The translations under genes were made by a program, and so were the position numbers. DNA of 64,000 nt, taken from the NCBI GenBank assembly GCA_003220795.1, contig QHTK01000043.1, positions 1 to 64,000 of the forward strand, read 5' to 3'. Position 1 is the stretch's first letter. Each line of letters starts with the position of its first letter. Of the stretch, positions 17,252 to 25,818 are shown in pieces. The notes beneath the pieces were generated by a model, which was not told the origin of the DNA, made no database searches, and was given only the letters and a program-made list of their open reading frames with translations. The stretch comes from Gemmatimonadota bacterium. Its GTDB lineage: Bacteria; Gemmatimonadota; Gemmatimonadetes; Gemmatimonadales; GWC2-71-9.

Positions 17252-19221
17252 GGCTAGGCGTCGACATCGGCGGCACCTTCACCGACCTCGTCGCCGTCGC
17301 GGCCGATGGCGCGATCGCCGTCCGCAAGGTCGCGACGACCCCGGAAGATCCGGCGGTGGGGATGTTTCGGGCGATCGAGCCGCTGCCGGGCCCCGTGGAG
17401 CTCTTGGTTCACGGCACGACGATCGCGACCAACGCGCTCCTCGAGCGGCGCGGGGCGCGGGTGGTGCTCGTGACCACGCGCGGCTTCGAGGACCTGCTCT
17501 GGCTCAGGCGACAGGACCGCGCCGCGCTGTACGACCTGACCCGCGATCACGCGCCGCCGCTCGTCGCCCGGACCGACGTTCTGGGCCTGGCCGAGCGGAT
17601 GGGGCCGGCCGGGGTGCAGGAGCCGCTGAGCGACGTCGAGGTGGCGCGCGTCGTCGCGGCGGTGCAGGCGCTGGCTCCGGAGTCGGTAGCGGTCGCTCTG
17701 TTGTTCGCGTTTCGACACCCCGAGCACGAGCGGCGCCTCGCGGCCGCGCTGCGAGGGGCGCTCGCGGACGTGCCGGTCGCCGCCAGCCACGAAGTGCTTC
17801 CCGTGTTCCGCGAATTCGAGCGCTTCAGTACCACGACCGTGGAAGCGTACCTACGGCCCAAGGTTTCCTCGTACCTGGCGCGGCTCGAGCGGGAGGCGCG
17901 GTCTCGCATCGGCACGCTGCGGATCATGACGTCGACCGGCGGGACACTGGCGCCGCCTGCGGCGGCGTGCCGTGCGGCCGCCCTCGCGCTGTCGGGCCCC
18001 GCGGGCGGTGTGGTGGGAGCGCAACTCGTCGGCGCCGCAGTCGGGCTGTCGGAGCTCCTGACGCTCGATATGGGCGGCACGAGCGCCGACGCCAGTCTCG
18101 TGACGGGCGGCACGGCCGTGCACGAGGGCGGCGGGGCGGTGGCTGGCATTCCGCTGGCGCTGCCCTCGATTCTGATCGAGACGGTCAGCGCCGGAGGAGG
18201 CAGCATCGCGCGCCTCGACGAGGGCGGCGCGCTCAAGGTGGGGCCGCAGTCGGCCGGCGCGGTTCCCGGGCCCGCGTGTTACGGGCGCGGCGGCACGCGG
18301 CCGACGGTCACGGACGCCTGTCTCGCCCTCGGGTGGCTCGACGCCGCCACCCCGCTCGCCGACGAGCTGCGGCTCGATGCCGGCGCGGCGGAGCGCGCCG
18401 TCGCGGCGCTCGGCGACGCCGCGGGGAGCGATCCCACCGCCATCGCCTGCGGTATCGTCGCGGTGGCGAGCGCCGTGATGGCCCGCGCTCTGCGGCGCGT
18501 GAGCGTGGCGCGCGGGCTCGACCCGCGGCGCATGGCCCTGGTGGCGTTCGGCGGCGCCGGCCCGCTGTTCGGCTGTGCGCTCGCCGACGCACTCGGCATG
18601 CGCACGCTCGTCATTCCGCCGCACCCGGGCGTGCTGTCCGCCCTCGGACTCGCCGCCGCCGCGGAGCGCGTGGACGTGCTCGCGTCCTTTCACCGCGAGC
18701 TCGACGGGCTGCAGCCGACCGACATCGGGCGGGCGTTCAGCCCGCTCCTGCGGGACGGCAGCGAGCAGCTCCCCGGCGCGGCCCTGTGGAGGTATGTCGA
18801 CTGCCGCTTCGTCGGGCAAGGCTACGAGCTGACGATCCCGGTCGCCACGAACAATCCCCGCCTGATCCGCGACGCCTTCCTGGCGGCGCATAAGGAGCGG
18901 CTCGGGCACGAGGGGGTTGGCCGGCCGGTCGAGCTGGTCAACCTGCGGGTCGTCGCGGTCCGGGAGTCGCCGCTGCCCCAGCTTGCCGGCAATGCGGGCA
19001 CCAGGCGCACCACGGCCAAGTCGCGCGGTCGGCGGGCGGTCGTCCCCGGAACGGGGAGGAAGCGCGTGACGGCGTCACTCTGGGCCCTCGACGATCTGGC
19101 CGCCGGCGTGACGCTCGACGGCCCGGCGATTCTCGCGGGCCGCGATGCCACGGCGCTGATCGAGTCCGGGTGGCGGGGCACCGTCCACGAGTCAGGGGCC
19201 ATCGTGGTGGAGCGTGTATGA
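17248..19221 (+). CDS. hyuA: Hydantoinase/oxoprolinase subunit A
   Basis: This 657-residue ATP-dependent amidohydrolase A subunit belongs to the N-methylhydantoinase/5-oxoprolinase/acetone carboxylase family. It starts RLGVDIGGTFTDLVAV, the phosphate-binding motif of the actin-like ATPase fold, and has LLVHGTTIATNALLERRG and LDMGGTSADASLV. GTG 17248 overlaps the lnt stop as GTGA. The B subunit follows directly, so the pair should form one enzyme. The substrate (a hydantoin, 5-oxoproline or a related lactam) is not decided by sequence reading; no dedicated uptake system other than the small TSUP protein is adjacent. Confidence 0.9.
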   Translation: MRLGVDIGGTFTDLVAVAADGAIAVRKVATTPEDPAVGMFRAIEPLPGPVELLVHGTTIATNALLERRGARVVLVTTRGFEDLLWLRRQDRAALYDLTRDHAPPLVARTDVLGLAERMGPAGVQEPLSDVEVARVVAAVQALAPESVAVALLFAFRHPEHERRLAAALRGALADVPVAASHEVLPVFREFERFSTTTVEAYLRPKVSSYLARLEREARSRIGTLRIMTSTGGTLAPPAAACRAAALALSGPAGGVVGAQLVGAAVGLSELLTLDMGGTSADASLVTGGTAVHEGGGAVAGIPLALPSILIETVSAGGGSIARLDEGGALKVGPQSAGAVPGPACYGRGGTRPTVTDACLALGWLDAATPLADELRLDAGAAERAVAALGDAAGSDPTAIACGIVAVASAVMARALRRVSVARGLDPRRMALVAFGGAGPLFGCALADALGMRTLVIPPHPGVLSALGLAAAAERVDVLASFHRELDGLQPTDIGRAFSPLLRDGSEQLPGAALWRYVDCRFVGQGYELTIPVATNNPRLIRDAFLAAHKERLGHEGVGRPVELVNLRVVAVRESPLPQLAGNAGTRRTTAKSRGRRAVVPGTGRKRVTASLWALDDLAAGVTLDGPAILAGRDATALIESGWRGTVHESGAIVVERV

Positions 19222-20777
19222 CGCTCGACGCGGTGGCGCTGGAGGTGATGGGGCACGCCTTCGAGGCGATCGCGGAGGAGATGGGGCTCGTCCTCATTCA
19301 TTCCGCGCCGTCGCCCAACATTCGGGAACGCCGCGATTGTTCGGCGGCGCTGTTCGACGCGGACGGCGCGATGACCGCCCAGGCGGCGCACATTCCGGTC
19401 CATCTCGGCGCCATGGCGGAGTCGGTCGCCGCGGTGCGCGGGCTGGCGTCCCCTCCCCGGCCGGGCGACCTGTTCATCCTCAACGATCCCTACACCGGCG
19501 GATCGCACCTCCCCGACATCACGCTGATCGGTGCGATCGACGTCGACGGTGCGGTCGGTGGGTACAGCGTGGTGCGCGCGCACCATTCGGACGTCGGCGG
19601 CATGCAGGCGGGCAGCATGCCGGCCGGGGCGCGAGAGATCTTCGCCGAAGGCGTGATCGTGCCGCCGCTGTTGCTCACGCCGGAGGTGGAACGGATGCTG
19701 CTCGCGAACGTGCGCACGCCGGAAACGCGGCGCGGCGATCTCGCGGCGCAGCGGGCGGCGGTGGAGCGGGGCGCGGACGGCGTGCGGGCCCTCGCCGCGC
19801 GGTACGGCTGGCCCGCCGTGGGTGAGGCGGCCCGCGATCTGATGGACTATGCCGAGCGCCGCACCCGCGAGGCGCTGGGGCGCATCCCAGCCGAGGGACT
19901 CACGGCCACCGACTGGCTCGAGGGGGACGGTGTCGACGACACGGATATTCCCATCACGGTGCGGATCGATATCCGGGACGGCCTGTTGCACGCCGACTTC
20001 ACGGGCACCGCGCCGATCACGCGGGGGAATGTCAACTGTCCACTGGCGGTCGCCCGGTCCGCCGTGCTGTTCGTGGTGCGCACGCTGCTGCCGGAGGACG
20101 TGCCGACGAACGGCGGCGTGGGACGGGCCGTGCGCGTCACGGCGCCCGAGGGCTGTCTCGTGAACGCCCGTCACCCGAGCGCGGTCGCGGCGGGCAACGT
20201 CGAGACGTCGCAGCGCATCGTCGATACGCTGTTCCTGGCGCTGGCGCGCGGCGGGATCGCGGTGCCGGCGCAGGGCCAGGGGACGATGAACAACGTGACC
20301 TTCGGGGGACTCGGGGGTCGGGGGTCGGAGCTTGGAGCGGGATGGACCTACTACGAGACGATCGGTGGGGGGCAGGGAGCGAGCCAGGGCGCGCCCGGTC
20401 CGTCGGGGGTGCACGTGGGGATGTCAAATACGCGGAACACGCCGGTCGAGGTGCTGGAAATGGAATATCCCCTGCGGCTCAAGACGTACGCCTTGCGGCG
20501 CGGCAGCGCAGGAGTGGGAAAGTGGTCCGGCGGTGAGGGCGTCGTTCGGGAGTTCGAGGTGTTGGCGCCGATGGAGCTGAGTGTGCTCGCCGAGCGGCGC
20601 CGCCATGCGCCGGCGGGCGCGGCGGACGGCGGGCACGGCGCTGCGGGGCGCACTATCTTGAACGGCACGCCGCTCGCGTCCAAAGTGAGCGCGCTGCTCG
20701 AGCCGGGCGACGCGCTGCGCATCGAGACGCCGGGCGGCGGTGCCTGGGGAACCCCGGAACAAGGAGACGCGCGATGA
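19218..20777 (+). CDS. hyuB: Hydantoinase/oxoprolinase subunit B
   Basis: This is the 519-residue partner of HyuA. It has NIRERRDCSAALFD, HIPVHLGAM, DLFILNDPYTGGSHLPDIT and YYETIGGGQGA, all typical of HyuB. Between TFGG and WTYYETIGGG the sequence contains an insertion of roughly ten residues (LGGRGSELGAG) encoded by a 7-base repeat array. Homologs normally have a shorter link there, to my knowledge of the family. ATG 19218 overlaps hyuA as ATGA and the stop overlaps the TSUP gene the same way. Confidence 0.9.
   Translation: MTLDAVALEVMGHAFEAIAEEMGLVLIHSAPSPNIRERRDCSAALFDADGAMTAQAAHIPVHLGAMAESVAAVRGLASPPRPGDLFILNDPYTGGSHLPDITLIGAIDVDGAVGGYSVVRAHHSDVGGMQAGSMPAGAREIFAEGVIVPPLLLTPEVERMLLANVRTPETRRGDLAAQRAAVERGADGVRALAARYGWPAVGEAARDLMDYAERRTREALGRIPAEGLTATDWLEGDGVDDTDIPITVRIDIRDGLLHADFTGTAPITRGNVNCPLAVARSAVLFVVRTLLPEDVPTNGGVGRAVRVTAPEGCLVNARHPSAVAAGNVETSQRIVDTLFLALARGGIAVPAQGQGTMNNVTFGGLGGRGSELGAGWTYYETIGGGQGASQGAPGPSGVHVGMSNTRNTPVEVLEMEYPLRLKTYALRRGSAGVGKWSGGEGVVREFEVLAPMELSVLAERRRHAPAGAADGGHGAAGRTILNGTPLASKVSALLEPGDALRIETPGGGAWGTPEQGDAR
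20304..20338 (+). repeat. Heptamer array, about 5 units (TCGGGGG), inside hyuB
   Basis: The units read GGGGGAC, TCGGGGG, TCGGGGG, TCGGAGC, TTGGAGC. An extra TCGGGGG begins at 20302, offset by 9 rather than 7 bases from the next unit. The same 9-base slip occurs in the lolA array. The frame of hyuB is kept. Confidence 0.75.
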
Positions 20778-21130
20778 ACTGGGTGGTGGTGAGTCTCATC
20801 GGCCTCACGGCCGGCGTGGTGTCGGGGCTGTTCGGGGTCGGCGGCGCCATCCTCATCATTCCGGGTCTGGTCCTGCTCGCGGGACTGTCCCAGCACACGG
20901 CGCAGGGCACATCGCTCGGGGCGCTGTTGCTACCTGTCGGGTTCCTGGGGGCGCTCGAGTACTACAAGCGGGGCGAGGTCAACGTGCCCTACGCCGCGGT
21001 GCTCGCGGTAGGCCTGTTCTTTGGCGCGTTCGTGGGTGCGAAGCTCGCGGGCACGCTCAGCGACGCGACGCTGCGCCGCGGTTTTGCCGTGTTCTTGATG
21101 GTCGTAGCGGTGCGGCTGCTCGTCCGCTAA
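20774..21130 (+). CDS. TSUP (TauE/SafE) family small transporter
   Basis: This 118-residue membrane protein has four hydrophobic segments and the TSUP motif GLFGVGGAILIIP. Full-length TauE/SafE sulfite or sulfonate exporters are about twice this size; half-length forms of about 120 residues are a recognised variant that probably pairs as dimers. It is the last gene of the overlapping chain, joined to hyuB by ATGA. The 3' end overlaps the convergent HD-GYP gene by four bases. Confidence 0.85.
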   Translation: MNWVVVSLIGLTAGVVSGLFGVGGAILIIPGLVLLAGLSQHTAQGTSLGALLLPVGFLGALEYYKRGEVNVPYAAVLAVGLFFGAFVGAKLAGTLSDATLRRGFAVFLMVVAVRLLVR

Positions 21131-23061
21131 GCGTTCGGCTCGAACACCTTGGCGTCGACGAACAGCTGGAACAGCTGGCCGTCGAGCTGGCCGGCCCGCA
21201 CTTCCTCGTCCATGATGTCGAGCGCCCGCGCGGGCGCGACCGCCGACTTGTAGGGGCGATCCGCGGCTGTGAGCGCGTCGTAGATGTCGCTGATCGTCAT
21301 CATTCGTGTCTGGACCGGGATCGCGTCCCCCGTCACGCCCCGGGGGTAGCCGTGACCGTCGAGCTTTTCGTGATGCCCGTACGCGATGAGCGGGATGTCG
21401 TGCAGCTCCCGCGTCCAGGGGATTTCCTTCAGGAAGCTGTACGTGTGGTTCACGTGGCTCTCGATCTCGAGCCGCTCCGTCTCGTCCAGGCTCCCTTTCG
21501 GAATCGTCAGGTAGCGCACTTCCCGATCCGTCAGGTAGGGGCGGGGGACACCGGAAAGGTCCTGGTAGGTCCGGCCCGCCAGCACGAGCAGCTCTTCGAA
21601 GTGCGTGGCCGGGAGCACCGTCGGCTCGTTCGCCTGTAGCACCGTCGTCATGAAGTGCTCGAGCTCGCCGAGCTCCGCGGCGTGCTCTTGCTCGAGCGTT
21701 CGCAGGAACTGCTCGTACCCCTTGCGCCCGTGCGTCTCGAGGAATTCCGCGCGCTTGCGCCAGAACTCCCGCTCGGCACTGCGCCGCACGAAGTCGTGGC
21801 GCTGGCGGATCAACTCCAGTTGCAGGGGATAGAGCTTTTTCGCCTTCACCAGCACCTGTTCCCGCACCCCGACTTTGCCGAAGTCGTGCAGCAGGCCGGC
21901 GTAGCGGATCTCGCGGAGCTGCTCGCGGCTGAACCTGACCGTGCGATAGGGCCCGTCCTCGGCGCGGTCCACCACCGCCGCCAGGCGGACGGTCATATCC
22001 GCGACCCGTCCCGAATGGCCGAAGGTCGTCGGGTCACGCTGCTCGATGGCGCGCACGGCAGCCTGCACGAACCCTTCGAACAGCCGCTCGATCTCGCGAT
22101 ACAGCTGGCCGTTCTCGATCGCCACCGCGGCCTGGCCGGCGAGCGCCGTGACGAGCTCGACCGTCCGTTTCGAGAAAGGGACCACCTGCTGGTCCACGTC
22201 GCGCGGCGTGGCCAGCACGGCCTCGAAGCGGCGCTTGCGGTTGATGAGCTGCAGGACCCCGATCACTTGCTCCTTGTGATCCTTCATCGGGATCACGAGC
22301 ATCGACTTGGTGCGGTAGCCGTAGCGCTCGTCGAAGGAGCGGTTGATCGTGTACTCGACGTCCGGCGGCAGGAAGTAGGCGTCGTCGATGACGAGCGGTT
22401 CCCCCGTCACGGCAGCATAGCCGGCAAGGCTGCTCCGATCCATCGGCATGGTGAACTCGACGAACGGGGCCTCGGGCTTCGAGTAGGTCTGTGCGAGGCG
22501 GAAGCGCAGTCGCTTCTCCCCCGGTTCGCCTTCGATCAGGTACAGGCTGCCCGCGTCGGACGAGGTGATGCGCCGCGATTGGGTGAGGATGAGGTCGAGC
22601 AGGGTATCGAGGTCGCGCTCCGTGCCGAGCGCCACGCCGATGTGCGTGAGCTCGGCGATCTCGCGGCCGCGGCTGGCCGCTTCGGCCCGCGCGCGGGTGG
22701 TCTCCGCGCGGGCGGCCGCTTCGCGATACCCCGCCCGCACGGCGACGAGCAGCTGGCGCGCTCCAGCCGGGTGGCGCACGTAGCCTGAGAACAGCTCGGC
22801 CGGCATTTCCGCGGGGAGGTCCGGCTCTCCGTCGCGCCCCAGCGCCACGATTGCACCGCCCGCGTCCACGAAGCCGCGCAGCACGTCGAGCGGCAGGGTC
22901 GAGCGGCTCTCGGAATCGAGCACCAGCACCGTGGGTCGCTCGTCCACTGCGAGGTCGCGCGGCAGCCGCACCTCGCGCACCTCGATCTGCGCCCCTTCCA
23001 GTGCCGGCGCCGCGGTCGCCGGCCGCCACGTGGGCGTGTGCAGCAGGACGTACCTAATCAC
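21127..23061 (-). CDS. GAF and HD-GYP domain protein (putative cyclic di-GMP phosphodiesterase)
   Basis: This 644-residue signalling protein has three parts. An N-terminal receiver-like region (1-110) is followed by a helix and a GAF domain (about 135-320, with TKSMLVIPMKD and GVLQLINRK). The HD-GYP domain has GLLHDFGKVGV and YGHHEKLDGHGYPRG, the complete catalytic and GYP signatures, so cyclic di-GMP hydrolysis is likely. A helical insertion of about 150 residues separates the HD and GYP motifs. The GTG start lies 9 bases after the CsgG-like gene, so they are probably co-transcribed. Confidence 0.9.
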   Translation of the reverse strand: MIRYVLLHTPTWRPATAAPALEGAQIEVREVRLPRDLAVDERPTVLVLDSESRSTLPLDVLRGFVDAGGAIVALGRDGEPDLPAEMPAELFSGYVRHPAGARQLLVAVRAGYREAAARAETTRARAEAASRGREIAELTHIGVALGTERDLDTLLDLILTQSRRITSSDAGSLYLIEGEPGEKRLRFRLAQTYSKPEAPFVEFTMPMDRSSLAGYAAVTGEPLVIDDAYFLPPDVEYTINRSFDERYGYRTKSMLVIPMKDHKEQVIGVLQLINRKRRFEAVLATPRDVDQQVVPFSKRTVELVTALAGQAAVAIENGQLYREIERLFEGFVQAAVRAIEQRDPTTFGHSGRVADMTVRLAAVVDRAEDGPYRTVRFSREQLREIRYAGLLHDFGKVGVREQVLVKAKKLYPLQLELIRQRHDFVRRSAEREFWRKRAEFLETHGRKGYEQFLRTLEQEHAAELGELEHFMTTVLQANEPTVLPATHFEELLVLAGRTYQDLSGVPRPYLTDREVRYLTIPKGSLDETERLEIESHVNHTYSFLKEIPWTRELHDIPLIAYGHHEKLDGHGYPRGVTGDAIPVQTRMMTISDIYDALTAADRPYKSAVAPARALDIMDEEVRAGQLDGQLFQLFVDAKVFEPNA

Positions 23062-23070
23062 GCACCGCGG

Positions 23071-23781
23071 TCACGAGGTCTTTTCGCGCTTCAACCCGTC
23101 CGAGGCTTCGGCGAAGTCGGGGAATATCTGGAGCGCCTTCTCGTACATCGCGACCGCCTTCGCCTTCTGCCCGCGGTCGTGGTACAGCAGGGCGCGCGAG
23201 TAGTAGGTGAGCGCCTCGGTCGGGACTTGCCGGTTCATCGGTTGTTCCGACGCCCGCTTCGGCAGTGCCGGCAGGTTCGCATCCCGCATCAGCTTTGTGG
23301 CCACGGTGCGGATCAGGTCAAACAGGTGATCGCGCTGCATCCGGTCCGACTCGACCTTGACGATCTCGCTCGTCTCGACGTTGATGAGCCGTGCGTCGAG
23401 CCGAAAGTCGCCGTAGAAGTCGATGAAGACGCCGGTCACGACATATCGCGCCCCGACCAGTTTCCCGATCTTCGCGGCGGTCTGCGGATCCACGCGTCCC
23501 GCCGCGCCCAGGTTTTGCTCGTCGAGCAGCTTCTGCAGCTCGTCCCGCTCGACGACCCGCACCGCCGCGCCGGCGGCGAGATCGGAGATCATCAATCCCG
23601 CGATCCCCTTCTGGAGCGCGTCGAAATTGTCCTTGTCTTGCCCGTACGAGCCGCCGTTGTCGAACGGAAATACGGCGATCGCCGGACGGGTGTCCTGTCC
23701 GTGGGCCTGGCCTCCCAGTCCTCCAACGGTGGGCCACACCAGGACGGCGGTCCAGAGCGAAACGATCGAACGTGAGAGCAT
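23071..23781 (-). CDS. CsgG/FlgO-like secreted protein with TPR-like tail
   Basis: This 236-residue protein has a signal peptide (cleavage probably after AHGQ) and a CsgG-like domain (AIAVFPFDNGG, VVERDELQKLLDEQ, ARYVVTGVFIDFYGDFRLDARLIN is the longest recognisable stretch, trimmed here to its family logic). Its last 60 residues form a tetratricopeptide-like helix pair (ALLYHDRGQKAKAVAMYEKAL). Such proteins sit at the outer membrane or periplasm and are linked to curli-like export or flagellar FlgO function, but neither system is present here. GAGGAG precedes the ATG at good spacing. Confidence 0.75.
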   Translation of the reverse strand: MLSRSIVSLWTAVLVWPTVGGLGGQAHGQDTRPAIAVFPFDNGGSYGQDKDNFDALQKGIAGLMISDLAAGAAVRVVERDELQKLLDEQNLGAAGRVDPQTAAKIGKLVGARYVVTGVFIDFYGDFRLDARLINVETSEIVKVESDRMQRDHLFDLIRTVATKLMRDANLPALPKRASEQPMNRQVPTEALTYYSRALLYHDRGQKAKAVAMYEKALQIFPDFAEASDGLKREKTS

Positions 23782-23797
23782 AGCATGCTCCTCGAAT

Positions 23798-24670
23798 TCA
23801 GAGGGTCAGGGTCATCCCTTCTTGGGCCGCCAGCACTTCCGCCGGCATGCCACGCACCTTGGCGGCCCGGCGGGCGGCGGTGAGCAGCCCGTCGACGTCG
23901 GCATCCCCGTGCTCCGGCTCGTGGTGGAACAGCACGAGGCGTCGCACCCCGGCGTCCGCCGCGAGTGTGACCGCCTCCTCGAAAGTGGAATGGCCCCAAC
24001 CGCGGTGCTCTTCGAGCTCCTGAGGCGTGTACATCGCGTCGTGGATCAGGAGCTCCGTGTTCGCGAGGAATGCGACGAAGTCGTTGCGCCACGACGCCGG
24101 AGTGTCGTAATGCCCCCCCGAGCCCAGCTCGTTGTCGGTGACGTACGCCATACTCGCTCCCCCCGCGGCCGGCGTCAGGCGATACCCCAGCGTCGTGCCG
24201 GGGTGCCGCAGCCGCATGGCGCGCACACGGAACGCGCCCAGGGTGAACTCCCCACCTCCCGGCTCGACCTGTCGTACGGTGAGCTTCGCCGACAAGGCAT
24301 CGAGCGGGATGGGGAACACGGCCGGGTCCATCTGCTGGCGCAGGATCGCCTCGAGGGACGTGGTCCCCTGCCGCGAGCCCCAGATCCGCACGGCATTCCC
24401 CGGGGAGAAGAACGGCTTAAAGTGCGGCAGGCCCTGGATGTGATCCCAATGCGCGTGCGAGAGGAGAATCTCCGCCTGCACTGCGCCGTTGTGACGTTCT
24501 GCGAGCTTGAGCCCCAGCGCGCGGATGCCCGTGCCGGCGTCGAGGATCACGAGCTGCCCCCCGGTACTCTCCACGGCCACGCACGGCGTGTTGCCGCCGT
24601 AACGCGCGGTGTGGGCCCCGGGGGTGGGGATCGAGCCTCGCGTTCCCCAAAAAGTCACCGTGTAGGCCAT
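23798..24670 (-). CDS. MBL-fold metallo-hydrolase (cyclic phosphodiesterase-like)
   Basis: This 290-residue metallo-beta-lactamase-fold enzyme begins YTVTFWGTRGSIPTPG and has the metal motif SHAHWDHIQG plus the later LIHDAMYTPQE. The N-terminus and motif spacing match the phosphoribosyl-1,2-cyclic phosphodiesterase/PhnP-like branch and similar phosphodiesterases; the natural substrate is not known. I chose ATG 24670 over an in-frame GTG four codons upstream because it gives the family N-terminus. It precedes the CsgG-like gene by 16 bases. Confidence 0.85.
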   Translation of the reverse strand: MAYTVTFWGTRGSIPTPGAHTARYGGNTPCVAVESTGGQLVILDAGTGIRALGLKLAERHNGAVQAEILLSHAHWDHIQGLPHFKPFFSPGNAVRIWGSRQGTTSLEAILRQQMDPAVFPIPLDALSAKLTVRQVEPGGGEFTLGAFRVRAMRLRHPGTTLGYRLTPAAGGASMAYVTDNELGSGGHYDTPASWRNDFVAFLANTELLIHDAMYTPQELEEHRGWGHSTFEEAVTLAADAGVRRLVLFHHEPEHGDADVDGLLTAARRAAKVRGMPAEVLAAQEGMTLTL

Positions 24671-24743
24671 CGGTCCCGGCACGCCGTACCTAGCGCTAAG
24701 TTATGGAAAATCGGGCACGTAGAACAAGCCGCCGGCTCACCCG

Positions 24744-24770
24744 CCCTCCGTGACCCAACTCACCGGAGGG
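24744..24770 (-). terminator. Possible terminator of the crp-like gene
   Basis: CCCTCCG (24744-24750) and CGGAGGG (24764-24770) form a 7-bp GC-rich stem with a 13-base loop just after the crp-like stop on the minus strand. There is no T-run. Confidence 0.4.
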
Positions 24771-24779
24771 AGGCGTGTC

Positions 24780-25451
24780 TCACGACCGGCCTGCCGACGC
24801 CTCCAGCGCAGCGCGATCTCGGATCAGGATCTCGCGGCGGCTGATCTCGATGTAGCCCTTCTCGACCAGCTCGCGCATGGTGCGACTCACCGTCTCGCGG
24901 CTCGAGCCGATCATCTGGGCGATCGTGTGGTGGGTGAGGCGGCGGGTGATGCGGCTCGAGCCGGCTTCGTCGGCGAGGTCGAGGAGCAGCTGGGCCACCC
25001 GGCCGTTGACGTCGAGGAGCACGAGGCTCCCCACCTTCTCGTCCACCCGGCGCAGGCGCCGCGACAGCTCCCGCAACAACCCCATCGCGATCCCGGGTGC
25101 CTGCTGCAGGATGCTCTGAAAGTCCTCGCGCCGGATCACGAGGAGGTTCGAATCCTCCATGGCGATCACGTGCGCCGAGCGCGGCTCCTCGTCGATGAGG
25201 GACATCTCGCCGAAGAAGTCCCCCTCGCCCAGCACGGAGAGGATCACTTCGCGCCCGTCTTCCCCGATGAGCACCACCTTGACCTGCCCCTTGGCGACCA
25301 CGTACAGCGCATCGCCGGGGTCGTCCTCGAACAGAATCACGGAGTTGCGCGGGTAGCTGCGCTCGCGGGTGATCTCGGCCACCCGCTCGAGCTCGGCAGG
25401 GGAGAGTTGGCCAAACAGCGGGACCTTCTGGAGGATGGCCGTTACCGACAC
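24780..25451 (-). CDS. Crp/Fnr-family transcription regulator
   Basis: This 223-residue protein has a cyclic-nucleotide-binding beta-roll (about 10-125, with GDFFGEMSLIDEEPRSAHV) and a winged helix-turn-helix. The Arg and Ser of the cAMP pocket (E. coli RS in GER-SA) correspond to EEPRSAHV here, so nucleotide binding is plausible. The recognition helix SRETVSRTMREL keeps the Arg, Glu and Arg that in E. coli CRP read TGTGA-N6-TCACA. No iron-sulfur cysteines are present, which argues against FNR. A matching site is found at 48191-48206. Translation begins at GTG 25451. Confidence 0.9.
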   Translation of the reverse strand: MSVTAILQKVPLFGQLSPAELERVAEITRERSYPRNSVILFEDDPGDALYVVAKGQVKVVLIGEDGREVILSVLGEGDFFGEMSLIDEEPRSAHVIAMEDSNLLVIRREDFQSILQQAPGIAMGLLRELSRRLRRVDEKVGSLVLLDVNGRVAQLLLDLADEAGSSRITRRLTHHTIAQMIGSSRETVSRTMRELVEKGYIEISRREILIRDRAALEASAGRS

Positions 25452-25602
25452 GCGGGCGTCCCCTGGGGCTGGAGGGCTTATGGTGGCGCAAGCTTACGTA
25501 GTGGCGTGCCCGGTGTCAATGTGGCGTCTTGCCGCCAACTCATGACGCCAGTTATATTTCCAGACTTCGTGTCGTCCGAACATCTAGCAAGGATACAGTG
25601 CA

Positions 25603-25815
25603 GTGAAACCCGGGATTCACCCCGCCTACCGGCGCGCCCAAGTCCAGTGCGCTTGCGGAAACAGCTTCGTGACGCGGTCCACGATACCCGTGATCCACGT
25701 CGAAATCTGCGCCAAGTGCCACCCGTACTACACCGGGAAGCAGAAGCTCCTGGACACCGCGGGGCGCGTGGAGCGGTTCCGCCAGAGATACGCGACGGAC
25801 AAGACTCCGAGCTGA
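25603..25815 (+). CDS. rpmE: 50S ribosomal protein L31, zinc type
   Basis: This 70-residue L31 carries the four zinc cysteines of the C+ type: C16 and C18 (CAC) and C36 and C39 (CAKC). It has the family segments MKPGIHPAY and [10 protein letters not shown]31 bridges the subunits of the ribosome and the C+ form can store zinc. A GTG start is preceded by AAGGA; the TATATT at 25553-25558 is a candidate -10 box, giving a leader of about 40 bases. It heads a tightly packed translation and growth operon. Confidence 0.95.
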   Translation: MKPGIHPAYRRAQVQCACGNSFVTRSTIPVIHVEICAKCHPYYTGKQKLLDTAGRVERFRQRYATDKTPS

Positions 25816-25818
25816 TGC

